A stretch of 64,000 nt of DNA from Herpetosiphon sp042688385. Lineage in GTDB: Bacteria > Chloroflexota > Chloroflexia > Chloroflexales > Herpetosiphonaceae. The stretch lies in NCBI RefSeq assembly GCF_042688385.1, contig NZ_JBHUPY010000001.1, positions 806,001 through 870,000 of the forward strand, in the 5' to 3' direction. How positions within the stretch are numbered: position 1 is the first letter of the stretch; each line of letters starts with the position of its first letter. Positions 49,685 through 58,310 of the stretch are shown in pieces. Under the pieces are notes generated by a model. The model was not told where the DNA came from. It searched no databases and worked only from the letters and a program-made list of their open reading frames with translations. The translations under genes were made by a program, and so were the position numbers.

Positions 49685-50449
49685 CTAACGCTTCAAACTA
49701 ACCACAAGGCTATTCGAAAGATCAACAATCGGGGTGCTCTCAACCGCCCATTCATTATCGGCGCTGAGCAGCAATTGAACACAGCGATTTTGTTGGCAAC
49801 TGCGCAAAACTGCGGCGTTATCAACTTGTGGTTCGGCAATATAAACGAAGCCTGCTGCCCGCAATTGGCTAGCCTGGGTCAGGCTTTTGCCTGTTAAGGC
49901 TTGATATTCGCCGCGTAACTGTGGCCCAAAGGTGGGATGATCCAAGACCAATTGCAGGGCGCGCGTGGTTTCGCGATCGGTCGGGTGGGGTTGGCTGCCT
50001 CGGGCTTGATCAAGCAGATCGACCTTGCCAGTGCTGAGGTTGACCAACACGGCCACCAAGCTATTTTTGGCATAATCGAAAATTAGCACATCGGCGCGGC
50101 GTTGCCATGTGCCCTTGTTGTACACCGCTTGAATTTCTTCGTGGCGTTCGGTTTTGACGAATTCCAACTGGGCATCAGCAGGTACGGCCTTGTTTTCGAC
50201 CACTTTGCCGCGTTTGGCTTGCCATTCGTTGAGTGCAATCTTCTGGGCTTGCTCAATTTCGGCCAACGATAAGGGATCATAGCCTGAACGATTGTTCTGG
50301 GCGGCGATTTCGACCTTGCCAGTAACCGTGTTCGGGGCGGCGGTGGCCTGCGGATCACGCCGCAGATAGACGATCAGCAGGGCGACCAACGCGCCGCATG
50401 TGAGCCATGCAACGTTTTTGAGCACTGCCCGTGAGCGAGATACGACCAT
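49685..50449 (-). CDS. N2/N3-like domains of the split copper amine oxidase
   Basis: 254 residues with an N-terminal membrane anchor (about residues 9-29). The following sequence resembles copper amine oxidase N-domains: YDPLSLAEIEQAQKIAL (the HPLxxLTxxEI pattern), LEFVKTERHEEIQAV, then RRADVLIFDYAKNSLVAVLV and LSTGKVDLLDQARGSQPHPT. It lacks the catalytic domain, which begins 10 bases after its stop in the next gene. The start is ATG 50449 with GGAGA; the frame is open to 50479. It probably forms a complex with the catalytic chain and tethers it to the membrane. Confidence 0.75.
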   Translation of the reverse strand: MVVSRSRAVLKNVAWLTCGALVALLIVYLRRDPQATAAPNTVTGKVEIAAQNNRSGYDPLSLAEIEQAQKIALNEWQAKRGKVVENKAVPADAQLEFVKTERHEEIQAVYNKGTWQRRADVLIFDYAKNSLVAVLVNLSTGKVDLLDQARGSQPHPTDRETTRALQLVLDHPTFGPQLRGEYQALTGKSLTQASQLRAAGFVYIAEPQVDNAAVLRSCQQNRCVQLLLSADNEWAVESTPIVDLSNSLVVSLKR

Positions 50450-50564
50450 CGGACTCTCCTTACAGCAGAAATGGTTCAATAATCAAGCAGCCGCATTGCG
50501 ATGGGCGTTGGGCCAGAAACCAACATAACCCAGAACTTGCGTCACTGCCTGGATCATAGCCTAA

Positions 50565-50592
50565 AGGGTATGAACAAACCTGTTCATACCCT
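50565..50592 (-). terminator. Hairpin after the M29 peptidase gene
   Basis: Perfect 12-bp stem AGGGTATGAACA with its complement and a 4-base loop. It lies just beyond the stop of the peptidase gene; the T-run on the minus strand is short. Confidence 0.6.
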
Positions 50593-50626
50593 CGAACATG
50601 CTTAAGTTGGAAGAATGAGGGAAGGT

Positions 50627-51730
50627 TTAGACGACGAATGTGCCGTTTTTCTCGAACAGTTGGCCATCGACATAGACTTCGCTATTTTGGCGCAAATCGC
50701 AAACCATATCCCAGTGGATTGCCGATTGGTTTAAGCCGCCAGTTTCAGGGTAGGAAGCGCCGAGTGCCATGTGGATTGTACCACCCATTTTCTCATCGAA
50801 TAAAATGTTGCGGGTGTAGTTTTTGATGTTGGGGTTGGTGCCAAAGGCAAATTCGCCCAAAACCCGTGCCCCAGCATCAACGTTCAACATTTGCTCAAGG
50901 AAATCTTGGCCGCTCTTGGCAGTTGCCTTAACAACTTTGCCATCCTCAAAGGTCAATTGTACATCTTCGACTTCGCGTCCATTATAGATCGCTGGGAAGG
51001 AGAAGCGTACAACTCCATTGACATTATTTTCTTCTGGGCCGGTAAAAAATTCGCCATCAGGGAAGTTGGCATCGCCAGCACAATTGACAAAGCTACGTCC
51101 GGCAATCCCCAAGCGAATATCGGTGCCTTCGCCCACGATATGCACTTCGCGTTTATTATGCAAGAAATTAATCAAATGCGCTTGTTTGTCGTGCAGTTCT
51201 TGCCACTTGGCGATGGGGTCGGCTTCGTTCAAGAAACACACGCCATAAACAAAATCTTCAAAATCTGGCAAGCTCATGTTGGCATCTTGGGCCAAGCCCT
51301 CGGTTGGAAAGAGCGTGACACACCAGCGGAAATCGCCAGCATGGGTGCGCGACATCAATTTGCCCATCAATTCGCTGCGCGATTTTTGATACACCGATTG
51401 GCGCTCAGGATCAACCTGCGAGAGTTCGCGGGTATTGGTTTGGGAATCAATCCGAATCCGCACATCGGCGGTTTCAATCCCCAAACGATCGTAGGGCGAG
51501 ATCCATTGTAATTGCTGATCGTTGCCATGATTGAGCAAAATGCGCGAGATGCCAGGCATAACCGTGTGGACAACCGGATTGCCACCGACCAGCAAAATTT
51601 CGCGATACATTTCTTTGATCAAGGGTGCGGCAGCTGGTTCGCTTTGCAAAACCACCATTTCGCCTTCTTTGATCTTCATCGAATAATTGACCAAGGTATG
51701 GGCCATTTTGACCACCCGTGGATCGGCCAT
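50627..51730 (-). CDS. M29-family aminopeptidase
   Basis: Cytoplasmic metal-dependent aminopeptidase of the AmpS/aminopeptidase T family. 367 residues, normal. Family features: VNYSMKIKEGEMVVLQSEP at the N-terminus, GEGTDIRLGIAGRSF in the middle, and the metal-binding C-terminal half GEFFTGPEENNVNGVV, LGEFAFGTNPNI, GTIHMALGASYPETGG and SAIHWDMV. The start is ATG 51730 with a GGAG-type site. It lies beside pepF, forming a small peptide-utilisation group. Confidence 0.92.
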   Translation of the reverse strand: MADPRVVKMAHTLVNYSMKIKEGEMVVLQSEPAAAPLIKEMYREILLVGGNPVVHTVMPGISRILLNHGNDQQLQWISPYDRLGIETADVRIRIDSQTNTRELSQVDPERQSVYQKSRSELMGKLMSRTHAGDFRWCVTLFPTEGLAQDANMSLPDFEDFVYGVCFLNEADPIAKWQELHDKQAHLINFLHNKREVHIVGEGTDIRLGIAGRSFVNCAGDANFPDGEFFTGPEENNVNGVVRFSFPAIYNGREVEDVQLTFEDGKVVKATAKSGQDFLEQMLNVDAGARVLGEFAFGTNPNIKNYTRNILFDEKMGGTIHMALGASYPETGGLNQSAIHWDMVCDLRQNSEVYVDGQLFEKNGTFVV

Positions 51731-51755
51731 TTCAACTCCTTACACAACAACACAA

Positions 51756-51780
51756 CTCGCCCTTCACAACGAAGGGCGAG
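51756..51780 (-). terminator. Terminator after pepF
   Basis: 10-bp stem CTCGCCCTTC with its complement, 5-base loop, followed on the minus strand by TTGTGTTGTTGTG. Confidence 0.75.
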
Positions 51781-51793
51781 CATTGAACTATGA

Positions 51794-53605
51794 TTAAGCA
51801 GTTAATTCATCGAGTTTGGTCACCAAATCGCCGAAGCGGTTCATGGCGCGATGAATTGGGTCTGGCGTGGTCATATCGACCCCAGCGCCCTTGAGTAGGT
51901 CAATTGATGATTTGGAATTGCCACCGCGCAAGAAGTTGACATAGTTTTCAGCTGCACCAGGGCCTTCGGTCAAAATTTTGTCGGCCAAGGCCAGCGCTGC
52001 TGAAATGCCTGTCGAATATTGGTACACATAGAACGAGCGATAGAAGTGAGGAATCCGTGCCCATTCAATATCCAATTCTTCATCGAAGACCAATTCAGGG
52101 CCATAATATTGCTCGATCAAACGGCGATACAAGGCACTGAGGTTATCGGCGGTCAGCGCTTCGCCTTGTTCGGCCATGCGATGGGTTTCGCGCTCGAATT
52201 CGGCAAACAAGGTTTGGCGCAACAACGTTCCGCGAATATCATCGATTTGCTGGGTGACCAATTGCAAGCGTAAGGCTGGATCGTCGCTGGTTTTGAGCAT
52301 ATATTCGGCCAGCAAGGCTTCGTTTAAGGTCGAAGCAACTTCAGCCACAAACAAGGTGTAGCTGCCATAGGTATAGGGCTGATTTTTGCGAGTCAGCAAC
52401 GAGTGCATCGAGTGGCCAAGCTCGTGGGCTAGGGTAAACAGGCTATTCAAGTTATTTTTGTAATTCATCAAAATGAATGGTTGCGAGGTGTAGCAACCCC
52501 ATGAATAGGCTCCTGAGCGTTTGTTTTTATTTTCGTAGCGGTCAACCCAGCGCGATTCAAGCCCATGGCCGAGGCTTGAGCTATATTCAGCGCCAAGTGG
52601 CTCCAAGGCGCTCAAAATTAACGAAGCCCCTTGCTCGAAATCAATTTTGGTTGGCGCAGCACCATTCAAAGGCACAAACCAATCGTAGGCATGCAGGCTG
52701 TCGATGCCCAAAATACGCTTGCGAACCGAGCCATAGCGATGCAATTTGGGCAAGTGCTCGTGCACCGTGCTGATCAAATTATCATAAACGCTCATGGGAA
52801 TTTCTTTGGGTTTTAAGCTGGCATCCAAGGCCGACTCGTAGCCGCGCGCTTTGGCATAGAAAATATTGCTGCGCACGTTGGTGGCATAATTTGCAGCCAA
52901 CATATTACGAAACTGGCGATAGGTGCTGTGGATGCTCATAAAGGTGTCGCGGCGAATCCGTTGGTCGGGGTTTTCCAACAACACCGAATAGCGACCCATC
53001 GTGACTTCAACGGGCTTGCCTTGATCGTCTTCAATTGGTGGGAATTTGAGGTCGGCATCGCTGAACATGTTGAAGGTGGTTTGGGCACCACGGCTAATCT
53101 CGCCGCTTTGGGCCAATAATTCTTCAACTTCGCCAGAGCGGGTATGTTCGCGCAAGCGAATTTGCTCTTCTAAGGCGCGGCGATAGACTTCGAGGGCTGG
53201 CAAGGCGCTAATGTAGCCCAAAATTTGCTCATCGGAAAGTGCCAGCAACTCAGGCTCGATCCACGATGTGGCAGCGCTGGCCTTAATCGAGAGCGCGGTG
53301 GCGCGTTCTTCGAGCGCTTGGTGATGTTGGTTGGCCGTGTCTTCGTCGGCGCGCAGGCTGGCGTAGACATAAATTTGTTCGAGCACCATGCCAAGCGCTT
53401 CTTGAGCTTGAAAGACTGCCAATAACGCCTCAGGACCGTTGGCTAGGCTTCCTTGCAGGCTGGTCAAGGCTGGCAGCAAATCGTTGCTAATCCGTTCAAC
53501 ATCAGCCTCCCAAGCCGCTTGGTCTGCATACAGACTACTAATATCCCAAGTGTCTTCGGCGCTTACTTCCTCGCGGGTTGGTACCTGTTCTTCAACCATG
53601 GTCAT
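51794..53605 (-). CDS. pepF: Oligoendopeptidase F
   Basis: M3B zinc peptidase that cuts short peptides in the cytoplasm. 603 residues, normal. Zinc motif in LAHELGHSMHSLL; the third ligand lies in VAEVASTLNEALL. AYSWGCYTSQPFILMNY and the C-terminal IPHFYRSFYVYQYSTG are also family hallmarks. The start at 53605 has GGGAG; a second ATG two codons later is possible. Confidence 0.95.
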   Translation of the reverse strand: MTMVEEQVPTREEVSAEDTWDISSLYADQAAWEADVERISNDLLPALTSLQGSLANGPEALLAVFQAQEALGMVLEQIYVYASLRADEDTANQHHQALEERATALSIKASAATSWIEPELLALSDEQILGYISALPALEVYRRALEEQIRLREHTRSGEVEELLAQSGEISRGAQTTFNMFSDADLKFPPIEDDQGKPVEVTMGRYSVLLENPDQRIRRDTFMSIHSTYRQFRNMLAANYATNVRSNIFYAKARGYESALDASLKPKEIPMSVYDNLISTVHEHLPKLHRYGSVRKRILGIDSLHAYDWFVPLNGAAPTKIDFEQGASLILSALEPLGAEYSSSLGHGLESRWVDRYENKNKRSGAYSWGCYTSQPFILMNYKNNLNSLFTLAHELGHSMHSLLTRKNQPYTYGSYTLFVAEVASTLNEALLAEYMLKTSDDPALRLQLVTQQIDDIRGTLLRQTLFAEFERETHRMAEQGEALTADNLSALYRRLIEQYYGPELVFDEELDIEWARIPHFYRSFYVYQYSTGISAALALADKILTEGPGAAENYVNFLRGGNSKSSIDLLKGAGVDMTTPDPIHRAMNRFGDLVTKLDELTA

Positions 53606-53837
53606 GAGGGGGTTCTCCCGTTTAATGTCAATGCTTCAGGGCTGCACCATTGCAACACTGTTCCAGCAGGATGAATATCAATCGATACAGTATGCTGATT
53701 TTAGCATAAACTGCGCGATTTGCACTACCCGACTTTTGGCTGAACTGCGGTTAATTTGCTGCAAATCTGCTGCTCCATGAGCCGTGCATTGGCTATAGTA
53801 AAGCCAGTCGATTGATTCAAGCAAAAGCGAGGTAGTT

Positions 53838-54347
53838 ATGCAGTATCCGAATGAGCCTATCTTTCCCCACTATCCAAAGCCTGAGCTACCACAGGTCTTG
53901 CCAGCCCATGGCGTTAGTTGGCAACGCTGGTTTTGGCATGGCTGGGGCTGGATCATTCTGACGAATACAGCCATAACCATGACCCTTGGTGGGATGGAAG
54001 GATTATTGTTTTTTGGGGTGCTCGGGTTGTTGGTTGGCGTGGTTTTGGGTTTCTGGGTCAGCGTTTTTAGCACAATCAGCTTGTATCAACGTGAGCTTGA
54101 GCACCAGCCAGCCTTTTGGTTTGCTGTGCATTATGCAGCGTGGGCGGCCATTGTGGTGTTGATTTTTTATTTGCTAACCTCAACGTGGAATATCTGGAGC
54201 TTCAATACCGATCATTTTCTGATCCTAAGTGTTGAGCTGCCAATGGCGTTTTTGATGCTGGCCAGCGGCTTGGTTGGCTGGCATATCCACGGTTGGTTAA
54301 ATCGTCAGCAGCGTGATACTCCGCACGTTATACTAACTAACGTCTGA
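53838..54347 (+). CDS. Small four-helix membrane protein, paralogue 1
   Basis: 169 residues with about four hydrophobic helices and a Pro-rich N-terminus (NEPIFPHYPKPELPQVLP). Motifs shared with the next gene: GFWVSVF after the second helix, VELPMAF, and SGLVGWHIHGW near the C-terminus. I do not recognise the family. The start is ATG 53838 with GCGAGG. The pair stands between pepF and an ABC transporter and shows no link to either. Confidence 0.7.
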   Translation: MQYPNEPIFPHYPKPELPQVLPAHGVSWQRWFWHGWGWIILTNTAITMTLGGMEGLLFFGVLGLLVGVVLGFWVSVFSTISLYQRELEHQPAFWFAVHYAAWAAIVVLIFYLLTSTWNIWSFNTDHFLILSVELPMAFLMLASGLVGWHIHGWLNRQQRDTPHVILTNV

Positions 54348-54354
54348 AGGTTGA

Positions 54355-54870
54355 TTGATTCAAACGCGAGGTTACGATGGATTATCATGTTCCTTCAATG
54401 GGTTTAAGCAGCCAGTTCGCTGGCAAGCATGGTTTTGTCGCAGTTGGTTTGATCTGATGATGCTAGCGATGGCAACAAATATCGTTGGGTTGACCCTGAA
54501 AAATCTGCTTGGCTGGATCTGGAGTAGCCTGTGGTTTAACCAGCACTTACCGAGGCTTGGTTTTTGGCAAAACGATCACTATATCGCGATTGGATTCAAT
54601 ATAGCGATGATTTGTGGCTTTTGGGTTAGTGTCTTCACAAGCCTTGTGCTGCGAAAAAAACGCTTAAAACGCTTGTGGTTTGTGCTGCATTATATGATTG
54701 CGTCACTGGTTGGGGTCGTTGGGTTTGGCTGGCTCATCAACACTTATATTGAGAACTTTGTTGCCTTGGGGGTGCCATTGTTCTTTGAGCTGCCGATTCT
54801 CAGTTTTATTGTGGGGAGCGGTTTGGTTGGCTGGCAGATGCACGGCTGGGTAACGCGAGCAGGGCACTAG
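54355..54870 (+). pseudogene. Small membrane protein paralogue 2, probably frameshifted near its start
   Basis: The frame open from TTG 54355 encodes four helices and the shared motifs GFWVSVF, FELPILSF and SGLVGWQMHGW. The expected start, ATG 54377 with GCGAGG (same layout as in paralogue 1), is in a different frame and stops after 26 codons. A one-base shift near TTCAATGGGTTTAAG (about 54398-54412) would join MDYHVPSMG to FKQPVRWQAWF, which then aligns with paralogue 1. Either the gene is broken, there is a sequence error, or translation begins at TTG. Confidence 0.6.
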
Positions 54871-54974
54871 CAGCACAATTGGACTATCGTAGGCTTGACA
54901 AGCGAGCGTTTTTGCGGTCTGGTATTGGTACGCCCTTTTTTCATGATGGTGGCGGTTTGGATAGGAGTTCTGCA

Positions 54975-55955
54975 ATGATTGTTGCTGAAGAGTTACGCAA
55001 GCAATTTGGGGATTTTCACGCTGTCAAGGGCGTTTCGCTTGAAGTTAAGCCTGGTGAGGTTTTAGCCTTGCTTGGCCCCAATGGCGCTGGCAAAACTACC
55101 AGCATCCGGATGTTGGCGGCAATTCTCAAGCCAACCAGCGGGCGAGCAATTGTCGGCGGCTTTAATGTTGAAACGCACGCCCGTGAAGTGCGCCACGCCG
55201 TCGGCTTGCTCACTGAATTTCCAGGCCTCTACCATCGCATGAAATCGCTTGATTATTTATTGTTTTTTGGGCGACTGCAAGGCATGAACGACCGCGATTG
55301 TGGCCAGCGCGCGGTTGAGTTGCTGCAACAATTTGGCCTGTGGGAAGCCCGCGAAAAACGCATCGACGGCTATTCCAAGGGCATGAAACAAAAGCTAGCC
55401 TTAATTCGGGCCATGATCCACGATCCCAATATTTTGTATCTCGATGAGCCAACCACCGCTATGGACCCGCATTCAGCGCGAACTGTGCGCGATGCGATTG
55501 CTGGCTTGCGCTCGGCCCAACGCTCAATCATTCTATGTACCCACAATTTGAACGAGGCCGAAGAATTGGCCGACCGCATCGCGGTTGTTCACGATGGCGG
55601 CATTGCCGTGCAGGGCACGATTGCTGAGCTGAGCCAACAATTGATGGGTGACCCAATTTGGGAATTACGCTTGGCCCAACCCCAACCTGAGCTAGCTGCC
55701 CGCTTAGCCGATTTGCTCACGATTGAGGACGTGGGCGATAGTTGGTTGCGCTATCGTACGACCGAGCCACATGCGCTTAATCCAAGCCTGATTCAACGGA
55801 TCAGTGGGTGGGGCTGGCCGTTACTTTCAATCAACGAAGTTCAGCGCTCGCTAGAAGATGTGTATCTGACGATTGTTGGCCAAACTCACAACGAACGAAT
55901 TCGCAACCAGCCTGCGCAGTCAAACGCTGCTGCGGTAGCCGAGGTAGCCGTATGA
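54975..55955 (+). CDS. ABC transporter ATP-binding protein
   Basis: 326 residues. Walker A GPNGAGKTTS, signature DGYSKGMKQKLALIRAM, Walker B ILYLDEPTTAMDP, switch His in ILCTHNLNEAEEL. C-terminal extension of about 100 residues, as in ABC-2 exporters. The start is ATG 54975 with GGAG at 54964; the frame is open to 54879 without support. It overlaps the permease gene (ATGA), so the two are coupled. Confidence 0.92.
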   Translation: MIVAEELRKQFGDFHAVKGVSLEVKPGEVLALLGPNGAGKTTSIRMLAAILKPTSGRAIVGGFNVETHAREVRHAVGLLTEFPGLYHRMKSLDYLLFFGRLQGMNDRDCGQRAVELLQQFGLWEAREKRIDGYSKGMKQKLALIRAMIHDPNILYLDEPTTAMDPHSARTVRDAIAGLRSAQRSIILCTHNLNEAEELADRIAVVHDGGIAVQGTIAELSQQLMGDPIWELRLAQPQPELAARLADLLTIEDVGDSWLRYRTTEPHALNPSLIQRISGWGWPLLSINEVQRSLEDVYLTIVGQTHNERIRNQPAQSNAAAVAEVAV

Positions 55956-58240
55956 GCAATCAGGCCCTAACCATTACGCGGCGCGATTTACGCGATACGC
56001 TGAGCGATTGGCGTACTTTGATTCCGCTGTGTATTCTTTCGGTGCTGTTGCCGCTGATTTTGCGGTCGGGCGTGGCCCAGGCAGTAAGTTTTCTTGACGA
56101 TGAATTTATCAGTCGCAGCTTAGTGCCGCTTGGGTTGTTGATTGCTGGTTTCTTGCCTGCCTCGCTTTCTTTGATTGGCCCGCTGGAATCGTTTGTTGGC
56201 GAACGGGAACGCTCAACCTTAGAATCGCTTTTGGCGATGCCAATGAGCGATCGTGGCTTGTATTTGGCCAAGTTTTTTGCTGCCTTGCTGCCACCGGTTG
56301 GTTCGTCGGCAGTGGCAATGGTCATTTATAGCTTGGCAATTGAATTTGGGCGGCCTGTGCGCATGGCCTCGCTGCCTAATCGCGTCTTTTTGAGCGACTA
56401 TCTGACCAGCGCTTGGATTCTGGGGATTACGGCAATTTTGCTGATTAAAGTCTTCACCATGGTTGCGGCAGCAGTCTATGTTTCTTCGCATACTACCAGC
56501 ATTCGGGCTGCCAACTTACTTGCGAGTTTCATTCTGATTCCAATGGCGATTTTGGTGCAGATTGAATCCTTGATCATCATTAATGGCATGGTTTTGCCAA
56601 TTATCTTGATCAATGGATTATTGCTGGTGGTTGGCCTGACGATGGTTGGCTGGGGCATGTATAGTTTCAATCGCGAAGAATTGCTTTCGCGTGAGCACGA
56701 AACGATTAGCAAACGCAGCTCAACCCAACGCCTGAGCCAAACAACCACAACTCATGGCCCAGTCATGACGATTTTGCGCCGCGAAGCAACCGATACCTTA
56801 AGTGATTGGCGGATTTTGATTCCGATTGGCTTGCTGACCTTTTTGGTGCCAATTGGAGCGTTGTTTGGCGTAATTTATGCCTACTCCAATGTTGATACCC
56901 CAGAAGGCGTGGTTAATCTAATTCCCTTTATTGTGTTGCTGGTGGGCTTTCTGCCTGCGTCGTTTTCGTTGATTGTTGCGTTGGAGGTGTTTGTTGGCGA
57001 GCGTGAACGTGGCTCGCTGGAATCGCTGTTCTCAATGCCAATTAGTGATGGTCAATTGTATCGTGGCAAGTTGTTGGCGGCGATTGTTCCGCCAATTGGG
57101 GCCAGCCTGATTGCGATGCTGCTATTTGGGATTGGCCTGAGTATTTTTGCGCCAACGCCCTTGCTTGACCGAATCGACCTTGCGATCTTTAGTCAAATGG
57201 TGCTGCTGAGCATAGCCCAGGCTTTGGCAATGGTTTCGGCAGCAGTCGTGATTTCATCACATACCAACACTGTGCGCTTGGCCAATTTATTAGCAAGCTT
57301 CATTTTGGTGCCAGTGGCAATTATGGTGCAGCTTGAAGCAGTGCTGATTATTGGCGAACGCTATGACGTGCTGAATGCAATTATGGCGGTGATGCTGATT
57401 TTGACGATTGTGCTCAGCCGCACCGGGATTGGCAGCTTTAAACGCGAATCGATTTTGTCGCGTGAGCATTTGGCGCTGAATTTTAGCCAAATTAATCGCG
57501 CCTTGAATGCCTTCTTTAGCGAAATTCGCCCTGCTGGCACGAATCCCGATAAACATCTGCCAATGTTTCATGTGCAAACTGCGCAAGGCCCACAGCGCAA
57601 GCTTGGCGCATGGCTCAAACGTTTCTATCGCCAAGAATTGGTGGTGGTTTGGCGCGAAACCCGCTTAGCTTTGGTAGTAGTGCTGATTTGTTGTCTGGCG
57701 GCAATGATCTTTGGCAGCCAATTTACGCCCGAGAGTCAGCGCGAGCAATCGTTGGCGAATATTATGACCCGTTTGGATGTCAATCGCGGAGCATTGGTTA
57801 CGCCTCAGTTCGGCGCTATTTTGAGCGGTAACCTGTTTGCAATCTTTTTTGCTGGCATGTTCTCGGCGATTAGCATGGGCTTTTTTGGCTTGATGGTGCC
57901 AGCGATTAACCTGATGAGCATCTCGTTTCGCGCAAGTACGCTGGCGGCGAGCGGTGGGCTTGGGTCTAGCCTAAATTATCTGCTGGCCTATGAATTACCC
58001 CATGGCCTGATTGAAATTCCGCTAAGCATGTTTGCTGCGGCCTTGGCCTTGCGGCTGGGCGCAGCGTTGGCCTTTGTGCCGCCAACCTATAGCGCCGGAC
58101 GGCATTTACTTTGGGCTTGGGGCATGTATTTGAAAGTTTTTTGCTTGGTGATTGTGCCCGGGCTTGTGCTAGCGGGCTTAGTTGAGGTGTTGATCACGCC
58201 TGTCGTATATCAAACGGTCTATGGCTTTTTGGCGATTTAG
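55952..58240 (+). CDS. Triple-fusion permease: two ABC-2-like halves plus SpoIIM-like domain
   Basis: 762 residues. Residues 1-265 and about 270-520 are internal repeats: each starts ITRRDLRDTLSDW or ILRREATDTLSDW, and each carries GFLPAS(L/F)SLI followed by FVGERER(S/G)(T/S)LESL. The last 200 residues (from about 553) resemble stage II sporulation protein M: WLKRFYRQELVVVWRETR and YELPHGLIEIPLSMFAAALA. The ATPase gene overlaps upstream, giving a complete exporter from two genes. The start is ATG 55952. Substrate unknown. Confidence 0.82.
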   Translation: MSNQALTITRRDLRDTLSDWRTLIPLCILSVLLPLILRSGVAQAVSFLDDEFISRSLVPLGLLIAGFLPASLSLIGPLESFVGERERSTLESLLAMPMSDRGLYLAKFFAALLPPVGSSAVAMVIYSLAIEFGRPVRMASLPNRVFLSDYLTSAWILGITAILLIKVFTMVAAAVYVSSHTTSIRAANLLASFILIPMAILVQIESLIIINGMVLPIILINGLLLVVGLTMVGWGMYSFNREELLSREHETISKRSSTQRLSQTTTTHGPVMTILRREATDTLSDWRILIPIGLLTFLVPIGALFGVIYAYSNVDTPEGVVNLIPFIVLLVGFLPASFSLIVALEVFVGERERGSLESLFSMPISDGQLYRGKLLAAIVPPIGASLIAMLLFGIGLSIFAPTPLLDRIDLAIFSQMVLLSIAQALAMVSAAVVISSHTNTVRLANLLASFILVPVAIMVQLEAVLIIGERYDVLNAIMAVMLILTIVLSRTGIGSFKRESILSREHLALNFSQINRALNAFFSEIRPAGTNPDKHLPMFHVQTAQGPQRKLGAWLKRFYRQELVVVWRETRLALVVVLICCLAAMIFGSQFTPESQREQSLANIMTRLDVNRGALVTPQFGAILSGNLFAIFFAGMFSAISMGFFGLMVPAINLMSISFRASTLAASGGLGSSLNYLLAYELPHGLIEIPLSMFAAALALRLGAALAFVPPTYSAGRHLLWAWGMYLKVFCLVIVPGLVLAGLVEVLITPVVYQTVYGFLAI

Positions 58241-58244
58241 CCTG

Positions 58245-58274
58245 TTGACAAGCCATGAAGCGGCTTCGTACAAT
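58245..58274 (+). promoter_or_regulatory. Promoter of the CHAT protease gene
   Basis: Consensus TTGACA at 58245-58250, 18-base spacer, TACAAT at 58269-58274, directly after the permease stop. The CHAT gene is thus a separate transcription unit. Confidence 0.75.
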
Positions 58275-58310
58275 GGAGTCAGCACTTGGTACTGCTAGGA
58301 GGGTACTTTG

